DNA from: Klebsiella huaxiensis | GTDB lineage: Bacteria; Pseudomonadota; Gammaproteobacteria; Enterobacterales; Enterobacteriaceae | Direction: 5' to 3' | NCBI RefSeq assembly: GCF_003261575.2 | Contig: NZ_CP036175.1 | Span: 992,001 to 1,056,000, forward strand | Length of the DNA stretch: 64,000 nucleotides | Shown: positions 17,124-24,821 of the stretch, piece by piece | How the letters are laid out: the number at the start of each line of letters is the position of its first letter | How positions within the stretch are numbered: the first letter of the stretch is position 1 | Notes under the pieces: generated by a model | What the model saw: only the letters and a program-made list of their open reading frames with translations | The model's database searches: none | Told to the model about the DNA's origin: nothing | Translations under genes and position numbers: made by a program

Positions 17124-18335
17124 TTATTTTGTTGCCAGCCAGCTTAGCGGGATAGCGGCGTACATGGCGGCGCAGGTGACCAGATGCGATTTCCAGGTTT
17201 TCTCGTTTGGTGCATGGGCTTCCGGTTCTTTGCCCGGACCAAAGCCGATCACCGGAATGCCGTGACGTCCCATAATCGAGACGCCGTTGGTGGAGAAGGT
17301 CCACTTATCGACCACCGGCGCTTTGCCGAACAGTCCTTCATAAGCATTGACCAGCGCTTTGACGGTGAAGTGATCCTCTTCGACTTTCCAGGTCGGGAAG
17401 TAGCATTCGGTCGGATAAACTAATCCGGTCCATGATGGACGGTCATAGTTGTACATAGACACCACCGCATTGGCTTTTTGCACGGCGGGCAGGGCGCGGA
17501 TTTCGTCCAGCGCACCTTCCCAGGTTTCGCCCCAGGTCAGACGGCGGTCGATAGATACAGCGCAGCTATCCGCCACGGCGCAGCGGCTCGGCGAGGTGAA
17601 GAAGATCTCGGAAACCGTCAACGTGCCTTTGCCGAGGAATTCGTCGTAAGCCAGATGCTGCGACAAATCCTGCAATTCATTGAGAATCGGCCCCATCTTG
17701 AAGATCGCGTTATCGCCGCGCTCTGGTGCAGAGCCGTGACAGCTGACTCCCTGTACATCAACACGGATTTCCATACGCCCGCGCTGTCCGCGATACACCT
17801 GACAGTCGGTCGGTTCGGTGCTAACGACAAATTCCGGGCGAATGCCGGACTGTTCGATGATGTACTGCCAGCACAGACCGTCACAGTCCTCTTCCTGTAC
17901 TGTACCGGTCACCAGTAGCGTGTACTCATCTTCCAGACCGAGGTCTTTGATGATCTTCCCGGCATACACCATCGATGCCATGCCGCCTTCCTGATCTGAA
18001 GTGCCGCGTCCGCCGATCAGCTCTTCGGTTTCCATGCCTTCATACGGGTCAAATTCCCAGTTCTTAATATTGCCGATCCCTACGGTATCGATATGGGCGT
18101 CCATCGCCACCAGCCGCGGGCCATGACCGATATAACCGAGAATGTTGCCCATTGGATCGATCTCGACTTTATCGAAGCCGACTTTTTCCATCTCCTGTTT
18201 GATACGGTGAACCACGCGTTTTTCATCGCAGCTCTCGCTGGGGATAGCGACCATATCGCGCAGGAAGCGCGTCATGTCGGCCTGGTAGTCGTGTGCTTTT
18301 TCCAGAATCAGTTTAAAGGGAATGTGCTTAGCCAT
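17124..18335 (-). CDS. ygeY: YgeY, M20-family metallohydrolase
   Basis: 403 residues of the M20 peptidase/deacetylase family. Metal-binding residues lie in VAMDAHIDTV (H81, D83), GTSDQEGG (D114) and the QEED pair; HGSAPERGDNA marks the dimerisation part. In the purine operon it is thought to act on a small N-carbamoyl or acyl intermediate rather than peptides; this role is from family context. The gene is separated from ygeX by an ERIC element, unlike the tight spacing elsewhere in the operon. Confidence 0.91.
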   Translation of the reverse strand: MAKHIPFKLILEKAHDYQADMTRFLRDMVAIPSESCDEKRVVHRIKQEMEKVGFDKVEIDPMGNILGYIGHGPRLVAMDAHIDTVGIGNIKNWEFDPYEGMETEELIGGRGTSDQEGGMASMVYAGKIIKDLGLEDEYTLLVTGTVQEEDCDGLCWQYIIEQSGIRPEFVVSTEPTDCQVYRGQRGRMEIRVDVQGVSCHGSAPERGDNAIFKMGPILNELQDLSQHLAYDEFLGKGTLTVSEIFFTSPSRCAVADSCAVSIDRRLTWGETWEGALDEIRALPAVQKANAVVSMYNYDRPSWTGLVYPTECYFPTWKVEEDHFTVKALVNAYEGLFGKAPVVDKWTFSTNGVSIMGRHGIPVIGFGPGKEPEAHAPNEKTWKSHLVTCAAMYAAIPLSWLATK

Positions 18336-18351
18336 TATTGTTCTCCAGTTT

Positions 18352-18478
18352 TATACCCGTCGTCTTTCAGGCTGCTTCTTTGTTGGCTACGTTCGTTCAC
18401 CCCAGTCACTTACTTGAGTAAGCTCCTGAGGATTCTCTCGCTTGCCGCCTCGAAGCAACTTGAAATCCATTGGGTATA
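18352..18478. repeat. ERIC element inside the ygeX-ygeY gap
   Basis: A 127-bp ERIC with termini TATACCC and GGGTATA and the core CACCCCAGTCACTTACTTGAGTAAGCTCCTGAGG. It sits between two genes of the same operon, so it should be transcribed and could fold in the mRNA, changing expression of ygeY-hyuA-yqeA relative to ygeW-ygeX. Confidence 0.92.
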
Positions 18479-18518
18479 GCTCCCGTATCTCTTGGGGAGC
18501 TATTTTCTAATAAGGGGA

Positions 18519-19715
18519 TTACGGGGTGACCGGATGTTTGCCTTCCCAGACCACTTCGCGATAGTGCTTCACGTCGGTGTCGCCTTCGGTGCTGATAACC
18601 AGCACGATGGCGTCTTTATCCAGCGCCAGTTTTGCCATCAGGGCCTGACGCTGCGGGTGATGGTGTACTGCCGCCAGAACGCCCAGACCTACGGCACCGG
18701 ACTCGCCGGAGATCACCCGCGGATCGTCACCGTATGGGTTACCCAGCACGCGCATGCCCAGCGCGGCGACGCTGTCCTGACAGGAGATAAACTGCGTGGC
18801 GCAGTTGCGCAGAATTTCCCAGCCGAGCGGGTTAGGTTCGCCACAGGCCAGACCGGCCATGATGGTTGCCATATCGCCGCCGACATTGACGATGTCGCCC
18901 TTAACGCCTGAGCGGTAAATGCAGTCGGCCTTATCCGGCTCGACGATAATGCTGCGCAGGTTTTGCGGGCCATAAACATCCACCAGGTAGCCCAGCACGC
19001 CGCCCGCCATCGCGCCGACCCCCGCCTGCAACAGTACGTGAGTTGGCGTAACGCCCATTTCGCGCATCTGCTCTACGGCTTCATCGGCAAGCGTTGCGTA
19101 GCCCTGCATAATCCAGGTCGGAATTTTGGTGTAACCTTCCCAGGCGGTATCCTGCACCACCTCCCAGCCGTTTTGCTGCGCGTGTTGCATGGTCAGACGA
19201 ACGGTGTCGTCATAGTTCATATCGGTAACGATGCACTCCGCCCCAAGGTTAAGAATGGCGTCGACGCGCTCCTGAGCGGAGCCTTTCGGCATATAAATCA
19301 CCGCATGTTGCCCAAGCTGCTGCGCGGCCCAGGCGATGCCGCGACCGTGGTTGCCATCGGTGGTGGTCGCAAAGGTCATCTTTTCGCCGATGGCGTTTTT
19401 GAGCTGCGCGAACGAGAGCGTCTCGATATCAAGTTGATATTTCTCGCACAGCAGGCGGGCGATGGCATAGGCACCGCCGAGCATTTTGAAGGCGTTAAGC
19501 CCAAAGCGTTTTGATTCATCCTTGACGAGAATTTTCTTCACGCCAAACAGGCTGGCAAGACTGTCCAGCGCACAGAGCGGCGTTGGGCGATAGCCCGCGA
19601 TTTTTTGATGGAACTGGCGCGCCACTTTGGCCTGTTTTTGCGAAAAAAGGGGCGACGTTTCACCGTTATAAAAATGGTTGTCGGCAATATCGATCTTCAG
19701 TGTGAAAACGGACAT
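18519..19715 (-). CDS. ygeX: 2,3-diaminopropionate ammonia-lyase YgeX
   Basis: 398 residues of the fold-type II PLP family. The PLP lysine is K77 in KRFGLNAFKMLGG; the catalytic aspartates match D120 (TTDGNHG) and D189 (VQDTAW) of the characterised E. coli enzyme. It converts diaminopropionate to pyruvate and ammonia. In the anaerobic urate pathway this yields usable carbon and nitrogen. It lies 56 bp after ygeW and is followed by an ERIC before ygeY. Confidence 0.95.
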   Translation of the reverse strand: MSVFTLKIDIADNHFYNGETSPLFSQKQAKVARQFHQKIAGYRPTPLCALDSLASLFGVKKILVKDESKRFGLNAFKMLGGAYAIARLLCEKYQLDIETLSFAQLKNAIGEKMTFATTTDGNHGRGIAWAAQQLGQHAVIYMPKGSAQERVDAILNLGAECIVTDMNYDDTVRLTMQHAQQNGWEVVQDTAWEGYTKIPTWIMQGYATLADEAVEQMREMGVTPTHVLLQAGVGAMAGGVLGYLVDVYGPQNLRSIIVEPDKADCIYRSGVKGDIVNVGGDMATIMAGLACGEPNPLGWEILRNCATQFISCQDSVAALGMRVLGNPYGDDPRVISGESGAVGLGVLAAVHHHPQRQALMAKLALDKDAIVLVISTEGDTDVKHYREVVWEGKHPVTP

Positions 19716-19771
19716 ATCCTATCCTTATTGGCCTCCGGAACGGAAAGCCGACCGGCGGGTCGGCTCGGGGG

Positions 19772-20959
19772 TTATTTCATGCGCTGTTGCGCTTCTTTCA
19801 ACAATTGTTCCAGCAGGACGCCGGGCTTCGGATATTTGCGGGCGAGGATCATCGCGGCGATGATGTAAGGCTTCCAACTGGCCTCTTTATAAGTGGCGAT
19901 GCGGTATTTTTCGAACACACCTTCGGTGACTTCTCCTTCTTTACAGGAGACGCCGCTGATATCCGCCGGCAGGCAGTGCATATACAGCGCTTCGCCGTCG
20001 CGGGTTAGCTCCATCATCTCTTCGGTGCAGTGCCAGTCTTTATGCTTCGCGTTCTGCTCCAGACACTGTCTTTCCAGCTCTTTCAGCGCCGCGTGGTCGT
20101 TAGCGCGCAGTAATTCGGTACGTTCTTCCATCACTTTGTAAGGGGCCCATGACTTCGGATAGACGATGTCGGCGTCCTTAAAAGCCTCTTCCATGCTGGT
20201 GACCTGGCGGAAGCTGCCGCCGGAGGCGTTGGCGTTGCTTTTCGCCACTTCGATAACATCGGGAATCAGGTCATAGCCTTCCGGATGCGCCAGCGTGACG
20301 TCCATACCGAAGCGGGTCATCAGGCCGATAATCCCCTGCGGCACGGAGAGTGGTTTACCGTAGCTGGGGGAATACGCCCAGGTCATGGCGATTTTTTTGC
20401 CTTTGAGGTTTTCCAGCGAGCCAAAATGTTCACGCAGCCAGGCCAGATCCGCCATCGCCTGCGTCGGGTGGTCGATATCACATTGCAGGTTAACTAACGC
20501 CGGACGCTGCGGCAGCACGCCCTGTTTGTAACCGTCGTCAAGCGCGGCACCGACTTCACGCATATAGGCGTTGCCCGCGCCGAGATACATGTCGTCGCGA
20601 ATACCGATCGCATCGGCGCAAAAGGAGATCATGTTGGCCGTTTCGCGGACGGTTTCGCCGTGGGCGATTTGCGATTTGCCTTCATCGAGATCCTGCTGGG
20701 CGAGGCCGAGCAGGTTGAGGGCCGAGGCATAAGAGAAGCGGGTACGGGTGGAGTTATCGCGGAAAACAGAAATCCCTAATCCGCTGTTGAAGACTTTGGT
20801 TGCGATATTCTCAGCGCGTAGCATCTTCAGCGCGGCGGCGACGTCGAGGACTTGTTTCAGTTCATCCGGCGTCTGCTCCCATGTTAATAAAAAATCCTTC
20901 TCATGAAGGTGCGAGGTCAGCGAATTGATATCCTTTATCAGCTCATTAACAGTTTTCAT
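19772..20959 (-). CDS. ygeW: YgeW, carbamoyltransferase-family protein
   Basis: 395 residues of the aspartate/ornithine carbamoyltransferase family, with the carbamoyl-phosphate loop FRDNSTRTRFSY and HCLPADISGVS in the second domain. The start at 20959 (MKTVNELIKDI) fits the family; the longer frame to 20989 does not. It probably transfers or releases a carbamoyl group so that the carbamate kinase at the end of the operon can make ATP. First gene of the operon, with a sigma-54 type element about 80 bp upstream. Confidence 0.93.
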   Translation of the reverse strand: MKTVNELIKDINSLTSHLHEKDFLLTWEQTPDELKQVLDVAAALKMLRAENIATKVFNSGLGISVFRDNSTRTRFSYASALNLLGLAQQDLDEGKSQIAHGETVRETANMISFCADAIGIRDDMYLGAGNAYMREVGAALDDGYKQGVLPQRPALVNLQCDIDHPTQAMADLAWLREHFGSLENLKGKKIAMTWAYSPSYGKPLSVPQGIIGLMTRFGMDVTLAHPEGYDLIPDVIEVAKSNANASGGSFRQVTSMEEAFKDADIVYPKSWAPYKVMEERTELLRANDHAALKELERQCLEQNAKHKDWHCTEEMMELTRDGEALYMHCLPADISGVSCKEGEVTEGVFEKYRIATYKEASWKPYIIAAMILARKYPKPGVLLEQLLKEAQQRMK

Positions 20960-21038
20960 TATAAGGTCCCGGTAGTGGAATGACGGCAAAGTGGCTTAAT
21001 GGCTGTGACTGCGCGATATCACAGCGATACCATCAACT

Positions 21039-21054
21039 AACAATAAGTGTGCCA
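21039..21054 (-). promoter_or_regulatory. sigma-54-like promoter candidate for ygeW operon
   Basis: On the minus strand it reads TGGCACACTTATTGTT. The -24 half is perfect (TGGCAC), but the -12 half has GT where GC is normal. Spacing is right and the position, 80 bp before ygeW, is suitable. Weaker than the ygfK and xdhA sites. Confidence 0.5.
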
Positions 21055-21293
21055 GGATTAATTCTGGGCGGCGTAAGTCCTATTTTAGGACGGTTATTTG
21101 TGGTTGCGATCACAAATTAACAATCTTATTGGCGGGAATTAATCGACGTAAACGTTTGGCTTTTTAAATATCATTTTTCATCGCCATAAAGAGAATGGGA
21201 ATAATATTAAGGGACGGGGGATAAAACGTCATATTGATAAATAAGCTGGGGTAATTCTCATATTGATATAGAAATGTGACACCTCTTGCATAA

Positions 21294-21313
21294 TTATCAT
21301 GACAAAATGATAA
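21294..21313. promoter_or_regulatory. inverted repeat TTATCAT-N6-ATGATAA in ygeW/ygeV gap
   Basis: Perfect 7-bp arms separated by six bases, plus a further TATCATA at 21354-21360. The half-site TATCAT/ATGATA is the same as in the palindromes upstream of ygfK and xdhA. It lies in the 465-bp divergent gap (20960-21424), which is otherwise AT-rich without a gene. Confidence 0.45.
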
Positions 21314-21424
21314 ACAACCCGCTTTTTATCAAAGCTGTTTTTTTCTGAGTTAGTATCATAGTCCTCTTGCAGTCATCGATATCCTCAACGATCTACCGCT
21401 TAAGTGATGCCGGAAGGTAAGTCT

Positions 21425-23203
21425 ATGGTCCTCGCAACAACGCAATCCGTTTTGATGCAGATTCAACCGACTATTCAGCGCTTTGCCAGAATGCTGGCCA
21501 GCGTTTTGCAACTTGAGGTGGAGATTGTCGACGAACACCTGTGCCGCGTGGCGGGTACCGGCGCCTACGGCAAGTTTCTTGGTCGTCCGCTCAGCAGCAA
21601 TTCAAGGCTATTGCGCTTTGTTCTGGAAACCCAGCAGGAAAAGGTGGTCACCCATTCTCGCCACGATCCGCTCTGTGAAGGATGTGACAGTAAAGACAAC
21701 TGCCGTGAGAAAGCCTTTTTGGGAACGCCGGTTATTTTACAAGACCGCTGCGTGGGGGTGATAAGTTTGATTGCCGTTACCCATGAGCAGCAGGAGCATA
21801 TTAACGATAATCTGCGCGAGTTCTCCGATTACGTTCGCCATATATCGACCATTTTTGTTTCGAAACTTCTGCAAGATCAGGGCGGCAATGACAGCATCAG
21901 TAAAATATTCGCAACGATGATCGAGAATATGGATCAAGGGGTGCTGGTTATTGATGAAGATAATCGGGTGCAGTTTGCTAATCAAACGGCACTGAAAATA
22001 CTCGGGGTGATGCAAAACACCATGACAGGTAAATCTGTGCGCTTCAGACCGCTCACCTTTGAAAGTAATTTTACGCACGGACATATGCAGCATATTGTTT
22101 CGTGGGATGATAAAAGTGAACTCATTATTGGTCAGCTGCATAATGTTCAGGGGCGGCAATTATTCCTGATGGCCTTTCATCAGTCGCATACCAGTACCGT
22201 CGTGGCGTTAGCCGATAATGAACCACATATTGAGCAACTGGTCGGTGAATGCCGGGTGATGCGCCAGCTTAAGCAGCTGATTGGCCGTATTGCCCCGAGC
22301 CCTTCCAGCGTGATGATTGTCGGCGAAAGCGGTACCGGGAAAGAGGTGGTCGCCCGGGCAATTCATAAGCTCAGCGATCGCAAAAATAAACCTTTTATCG
22401 CCATTAACTGCGCTGCAATTCCGGAGCAACTGCTGGAAAGCGAACTGTTTGGCTATGTGAAAGGCGCATTTACCGGGGCGTCCGCCAACGGTAAAACCGG
22501 TCTGATTCAGGCAGCCAATAGCGGGACGCTATTTCTTGATGAGATTGGCGATATGCCGCTGGTGCTCCAGGCAAAGCTGTTGCGGGCTATTGAGGCGCGG
22601 GAAATTCTGCCTCTCGGCGCCAGCAGTCCGGTGCAGGTGGATATCCGCATAATCTCCGCCACCAATCAGAACCTCGGGCAGTTTATTGCCGAGGGAAAAT
22701 TTCGCGAAGATCTTTTCTACAGGCTTAACGTCATCCCGTTAACCCTGCCGCCACTGCGTGAACGTCAGGATGATATCGAGTTGCTGGTGCACTACTTTCT
22801 GCATCTGCATACCCGTCGGCTTGGCCTGGTTTACCCCGGCATCGCCCCGGATGTGGTGACGTTGCTGAAGTATCATCGCTGGCCGGGCAATCTGCGGGAA
22901 TTGAGCAACCTGATGGAGTATCTGGTTAACGTTGTCCCCTCGGGAGAGGTGATTGATAGCACGCTGCTGCCGCCGAATTTGCTCAATAACGGCAAAGCGC
23001 CCGAGCGTAATATCGCGCCCGCTGAGCTGCTGCACGCGCTGGCCGACGACGCCGGAGGTACCGCGCTTGAGGAGATGGAGAAACAGATGATCCGCGAAGC
23101 GCTGTCCCGGCATCACAATAAAAAACAGGCGGCGGACGAGTTGGGCATCGGTATTGCCACGCTCTATCGCAAGATTAAGAAATATGAATTGCTGAACGTC
23201 TGA
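21425..23203 (+). CDS. ygeV: YgeV, sigma-54-dependent transcriptional activator
   Basis: 592 residues. The N-terminal sensory part includes a cysteine group C84-x2-C87-x5-C93 (DPLCEGCDSKDNC) in a GAF-like region, followed by a PAS-like segment around 180-290. The AAA+ domain has Walker A GESGTGKE, the sigma-54-contacting GAFTGA loop, and LFLDEIGDMP. A Fis-type HTH ends the protein (KKQAADELGIGIATLYRKIK). The start at 21425 has GGAAGG; an upstream ATG (21407) and GTG (21404) are less likely. Transcribed divergently from ygeW, it is the probable regulator of the whole cluster. Confidence 0.93.
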   Translation: MVLATTQSVLMQIQPTIQRFARMLASVLQLEVEIVDEHLCRVAGTGAYGKFLGRPLSSNSRLLRFVLETQQEKVVTHSRHDPLCEGCDSKDNCREKAFLGTPVILQDRCVGVISLIAVTHEQQEHINDNLREFSDYVRHISTIFVSKLLQDQGGNDSISKIFATMIENMDQGVLVIDEDNRVQFANQTALKILGVMQNTMTGKSVRFRPLTFESNFTHGHMQHIVSWDDKSELIIGQLHNVQGRQLFLMAFHQSHTSTVVALADNEPHIEQLVGECRVMRQLKQLIGRIAPSPSSVMIVGESGTGKEVVARAIHKLSDRKNKPFIAINCAAIPEQLLESELFGYVKGAFTGASANGKTGLIQAANSGTLFLDEIGDMPLVLQAKLLRAIEAREILPLGASSPVQVDIRIISATNQNLGQFIAEGKFREDLFYRLNVIPLTLPPLRERQDDIELLVHYFLHLHTRRLGLVYPGIAPDVVTLLKYHRWPGNLRELSNLMEYLVNVVPSGEVIDSTLLPPNLLNNGKAPERNIAPAELLHALADDAGGTALEEMEKQMIREALSRHHNKKQAADELGIGIATLYRKIKKYELLNV

Positions 23204-23213
23204 ACGGCACATT

Positions 23214-23452
23214 TCCCGGAGGCGATGCTGCGCATCTGTCCGGGCTACAAGCCTTCAGTCGTCTGCGTTTCCGTAGCCCGGGCAAGGCGCTTTGCGCCGC
23301 CCCCGGGAGAAAGACCACAGAATCTTCCCGGAGGCGATGCTGCGCATCTGTCCGGGCTACAAGCCTTCAGTCGTCTGCGTTTCCGTAGCCCGGGCAAGGC
23401 GCTTTGCGCCACTCCCGGGAGGAAGACCGCAGAATCTTCCCGGAGGCGATAT
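23214..23452. repeat. two copies of the 112-bp REP unit
   Basis: The same unit as at 2082-2870: GTAGCCCGGGCAAGG at 23273 and 23385, exactly 112 bp apart, with the intervening AGAATCTTCCCGGAGGCGAT. It fills the gap between converging ygeV and xdhC. Confidence 0.92.
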
Positions 23453-23462
23453 CCGACGCGCG

Positions 23463-23948
23463 TTATTCCTGCTTCTCGCAGGCCTGTACGGCCTGGAGGA
23501 TCATCTGATAGCCGGTGCAGCGGCACAGGTTCCCCGCCAGCCCCCGGCGAATCTCCAGGACGGTTAGCGGTTGGCTGCGCGGCTTGGCGAGCATGGCTGT
23601 GGTCGCCATAATCAATCCCGGCGTGCAGAACCCGCACTGAACGGCACCCGATTCTGCATAGGCTTTTTGCACTGGTGACAGCCGCCCGGCCTGCTGCTCT
23701 CCCTCCAGCGTGCGAATCTCCTTGCCAGCGGCCCAGACGGCGAGATACAGACAGCTATCTATCGCCGTTCCATCAATCAAAACGGTGCACGCGCCGCACT
23801 CCCCGACACAGCAGCCGTGTTTCACGCTCAATAACCCCTGTTCGCGCAGCAGCTCGGAGAGCGGCATACCCGGTGAGACGCTTAGCTGAAAGCCCATTCC
23901 GTTGATTCGACATTCGATGGTGATTCTGTCGCTGTGATTCATCGCCAT
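23463..23948 (-). CDS. xdhC: xanthine dehydrogenase Fe-S subunit
   Basis: 161 residues with both [2Fe-2S] clusters intact: C46, C51, C54 and C66 (plant-ferredoxin type, GCCVGECGAC) and C105, C108, C142 and C144 (QCGFCTPG and NLCRCTGYQ). It moves electrons from the molybdenum subunit XdhA to the FAD subunit XdhB. Its start overlaps the xdhB end by 10 bp, and it is the last gene of xdhABC. Confidence 0.95.
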   Translation of the reverse strand: MAMNHSDRITIECRINGMGFQLSVSPGMPLSELLREQGLLSVKHGCCVGECGACTVLIDGTAIDSCLYLAVWAAGKEIRTLEGEQQAGRLSPVQKAYAESGAVQCGFCTPGLIMATTAMLAKPRSQPLTVLEIRRGLAGNLCRCTGYQMILQAVQACEKQE

Positions 23949-24817
23949 TCTCCTCCCGCCGCAATAACGGCTTCGCTGACCACTTTTTTTGTCATCGTCT
24001 GGATAAGGTGTAGACGAAATGCTTTGCTGGCGCGCCAGGAGGAGCGCGGGGTGACGTCCTGCAATACCGCTTCGCTCAGTGTCTCAAGGGTTTGCCGGGT
24101 TAATGGGGCGTTTTGCGCGCTCTGTTCAGCGTGTTGGCAGCGGATGGGCGTGGGGGCGGCGACTCCGAAGGCCAGCCGCAGCTCGCGAATGCGACCCTCT
24201 TCCAGACAACAGCGCGCGGCACAGCCGATGGTGGAAATATCCATGGCATCGCGCATGGCATATTTATAGTGTGCGCTGCCGGTAGATGAGGTGGGCTGGG
24301 CTGGAAAGTGAAACGCCACCACCAGCTCGTCGTGCTCAAGAGACACCTTGCCGGGACCTGTGTGGAAGCCGTTGATCGGCGTAAAGCGCACGCCCTTAGA
24401 CGAATGGATCTCCAGCGAGGCCTCGTAAATTAGCGTCGGGGTGGCAGAGTCGGCGCTGGTCGCTCCGTTGCAAATATTGCCGCCGTAGGTGGCGACGTTA
24501 CGAATTTGCGGTCCGGCGATTGAAGCGGAAGCCGCGCTGAGAGCAGGAAGATGGCGCTGGACTAAGGGATGGTCGATAAGCTCGCTAAAGGTGGTGGCGG
24601 AGCCGATGCGAATCCCGCCGTGCTCAGTGAGGGTAATGCCGCGCAGCTCCGCTAAGGCGTTGATGTCCACAATATGGCGATAACGAGCGTTGTGATGGTG
24701 AAGCTGAATTAAAACGTCAGTGCCGCCCGCGAGCAGTTTCGCCTGCGGATTGTTTGCCAGCAGCGCGATGGCCCCGACGATATCCGGGGCGCGATGGTAG
24801 GTCGCGATATCAAACAT
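23939..24817 (-). CDS. xdhB: xanthine dehydrogenase FAD subunit
   Basis: 292 residues of the molybdopterin dehydrogenase FAD-binding family, with KLLAGGTDVL near residue 30 and the second flavin contact ATYGGNICNGATSAD near 115. It is the electron exit subunit of XdhABC. It begins 4 bp after xdhA and overlaps xdhC by 10 bp, so the three subunits are made together. Confidence 0.94.
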   Translation of the reverse strand: MFDIATYHRAPDIVGAIALLANNPQAKLLAGGTDVLIQLHHHNARYRHIVDINALAELRGITLTEHGGIRIGSATTFSELIDHPLVQRHLPALSAASASIAGPQIRNVATYGGNICNGATSADSATPTLIYEASLEIHSSKGVRFTPINGFHTGPGKVSLEHDELVVAFHFPAQPTSSTGSAHYKYAMRDAMDISTIGCAARCCLEEGRIRELRLAFGVAAPTPIRCQHAEQSAQNAPLTRQTLETLSEAVLQDVTPRSSWRASKAFRLHLIQTMTKKVVSEAVIAAGGEWR

Positions 24818-24821
24818 AGTC

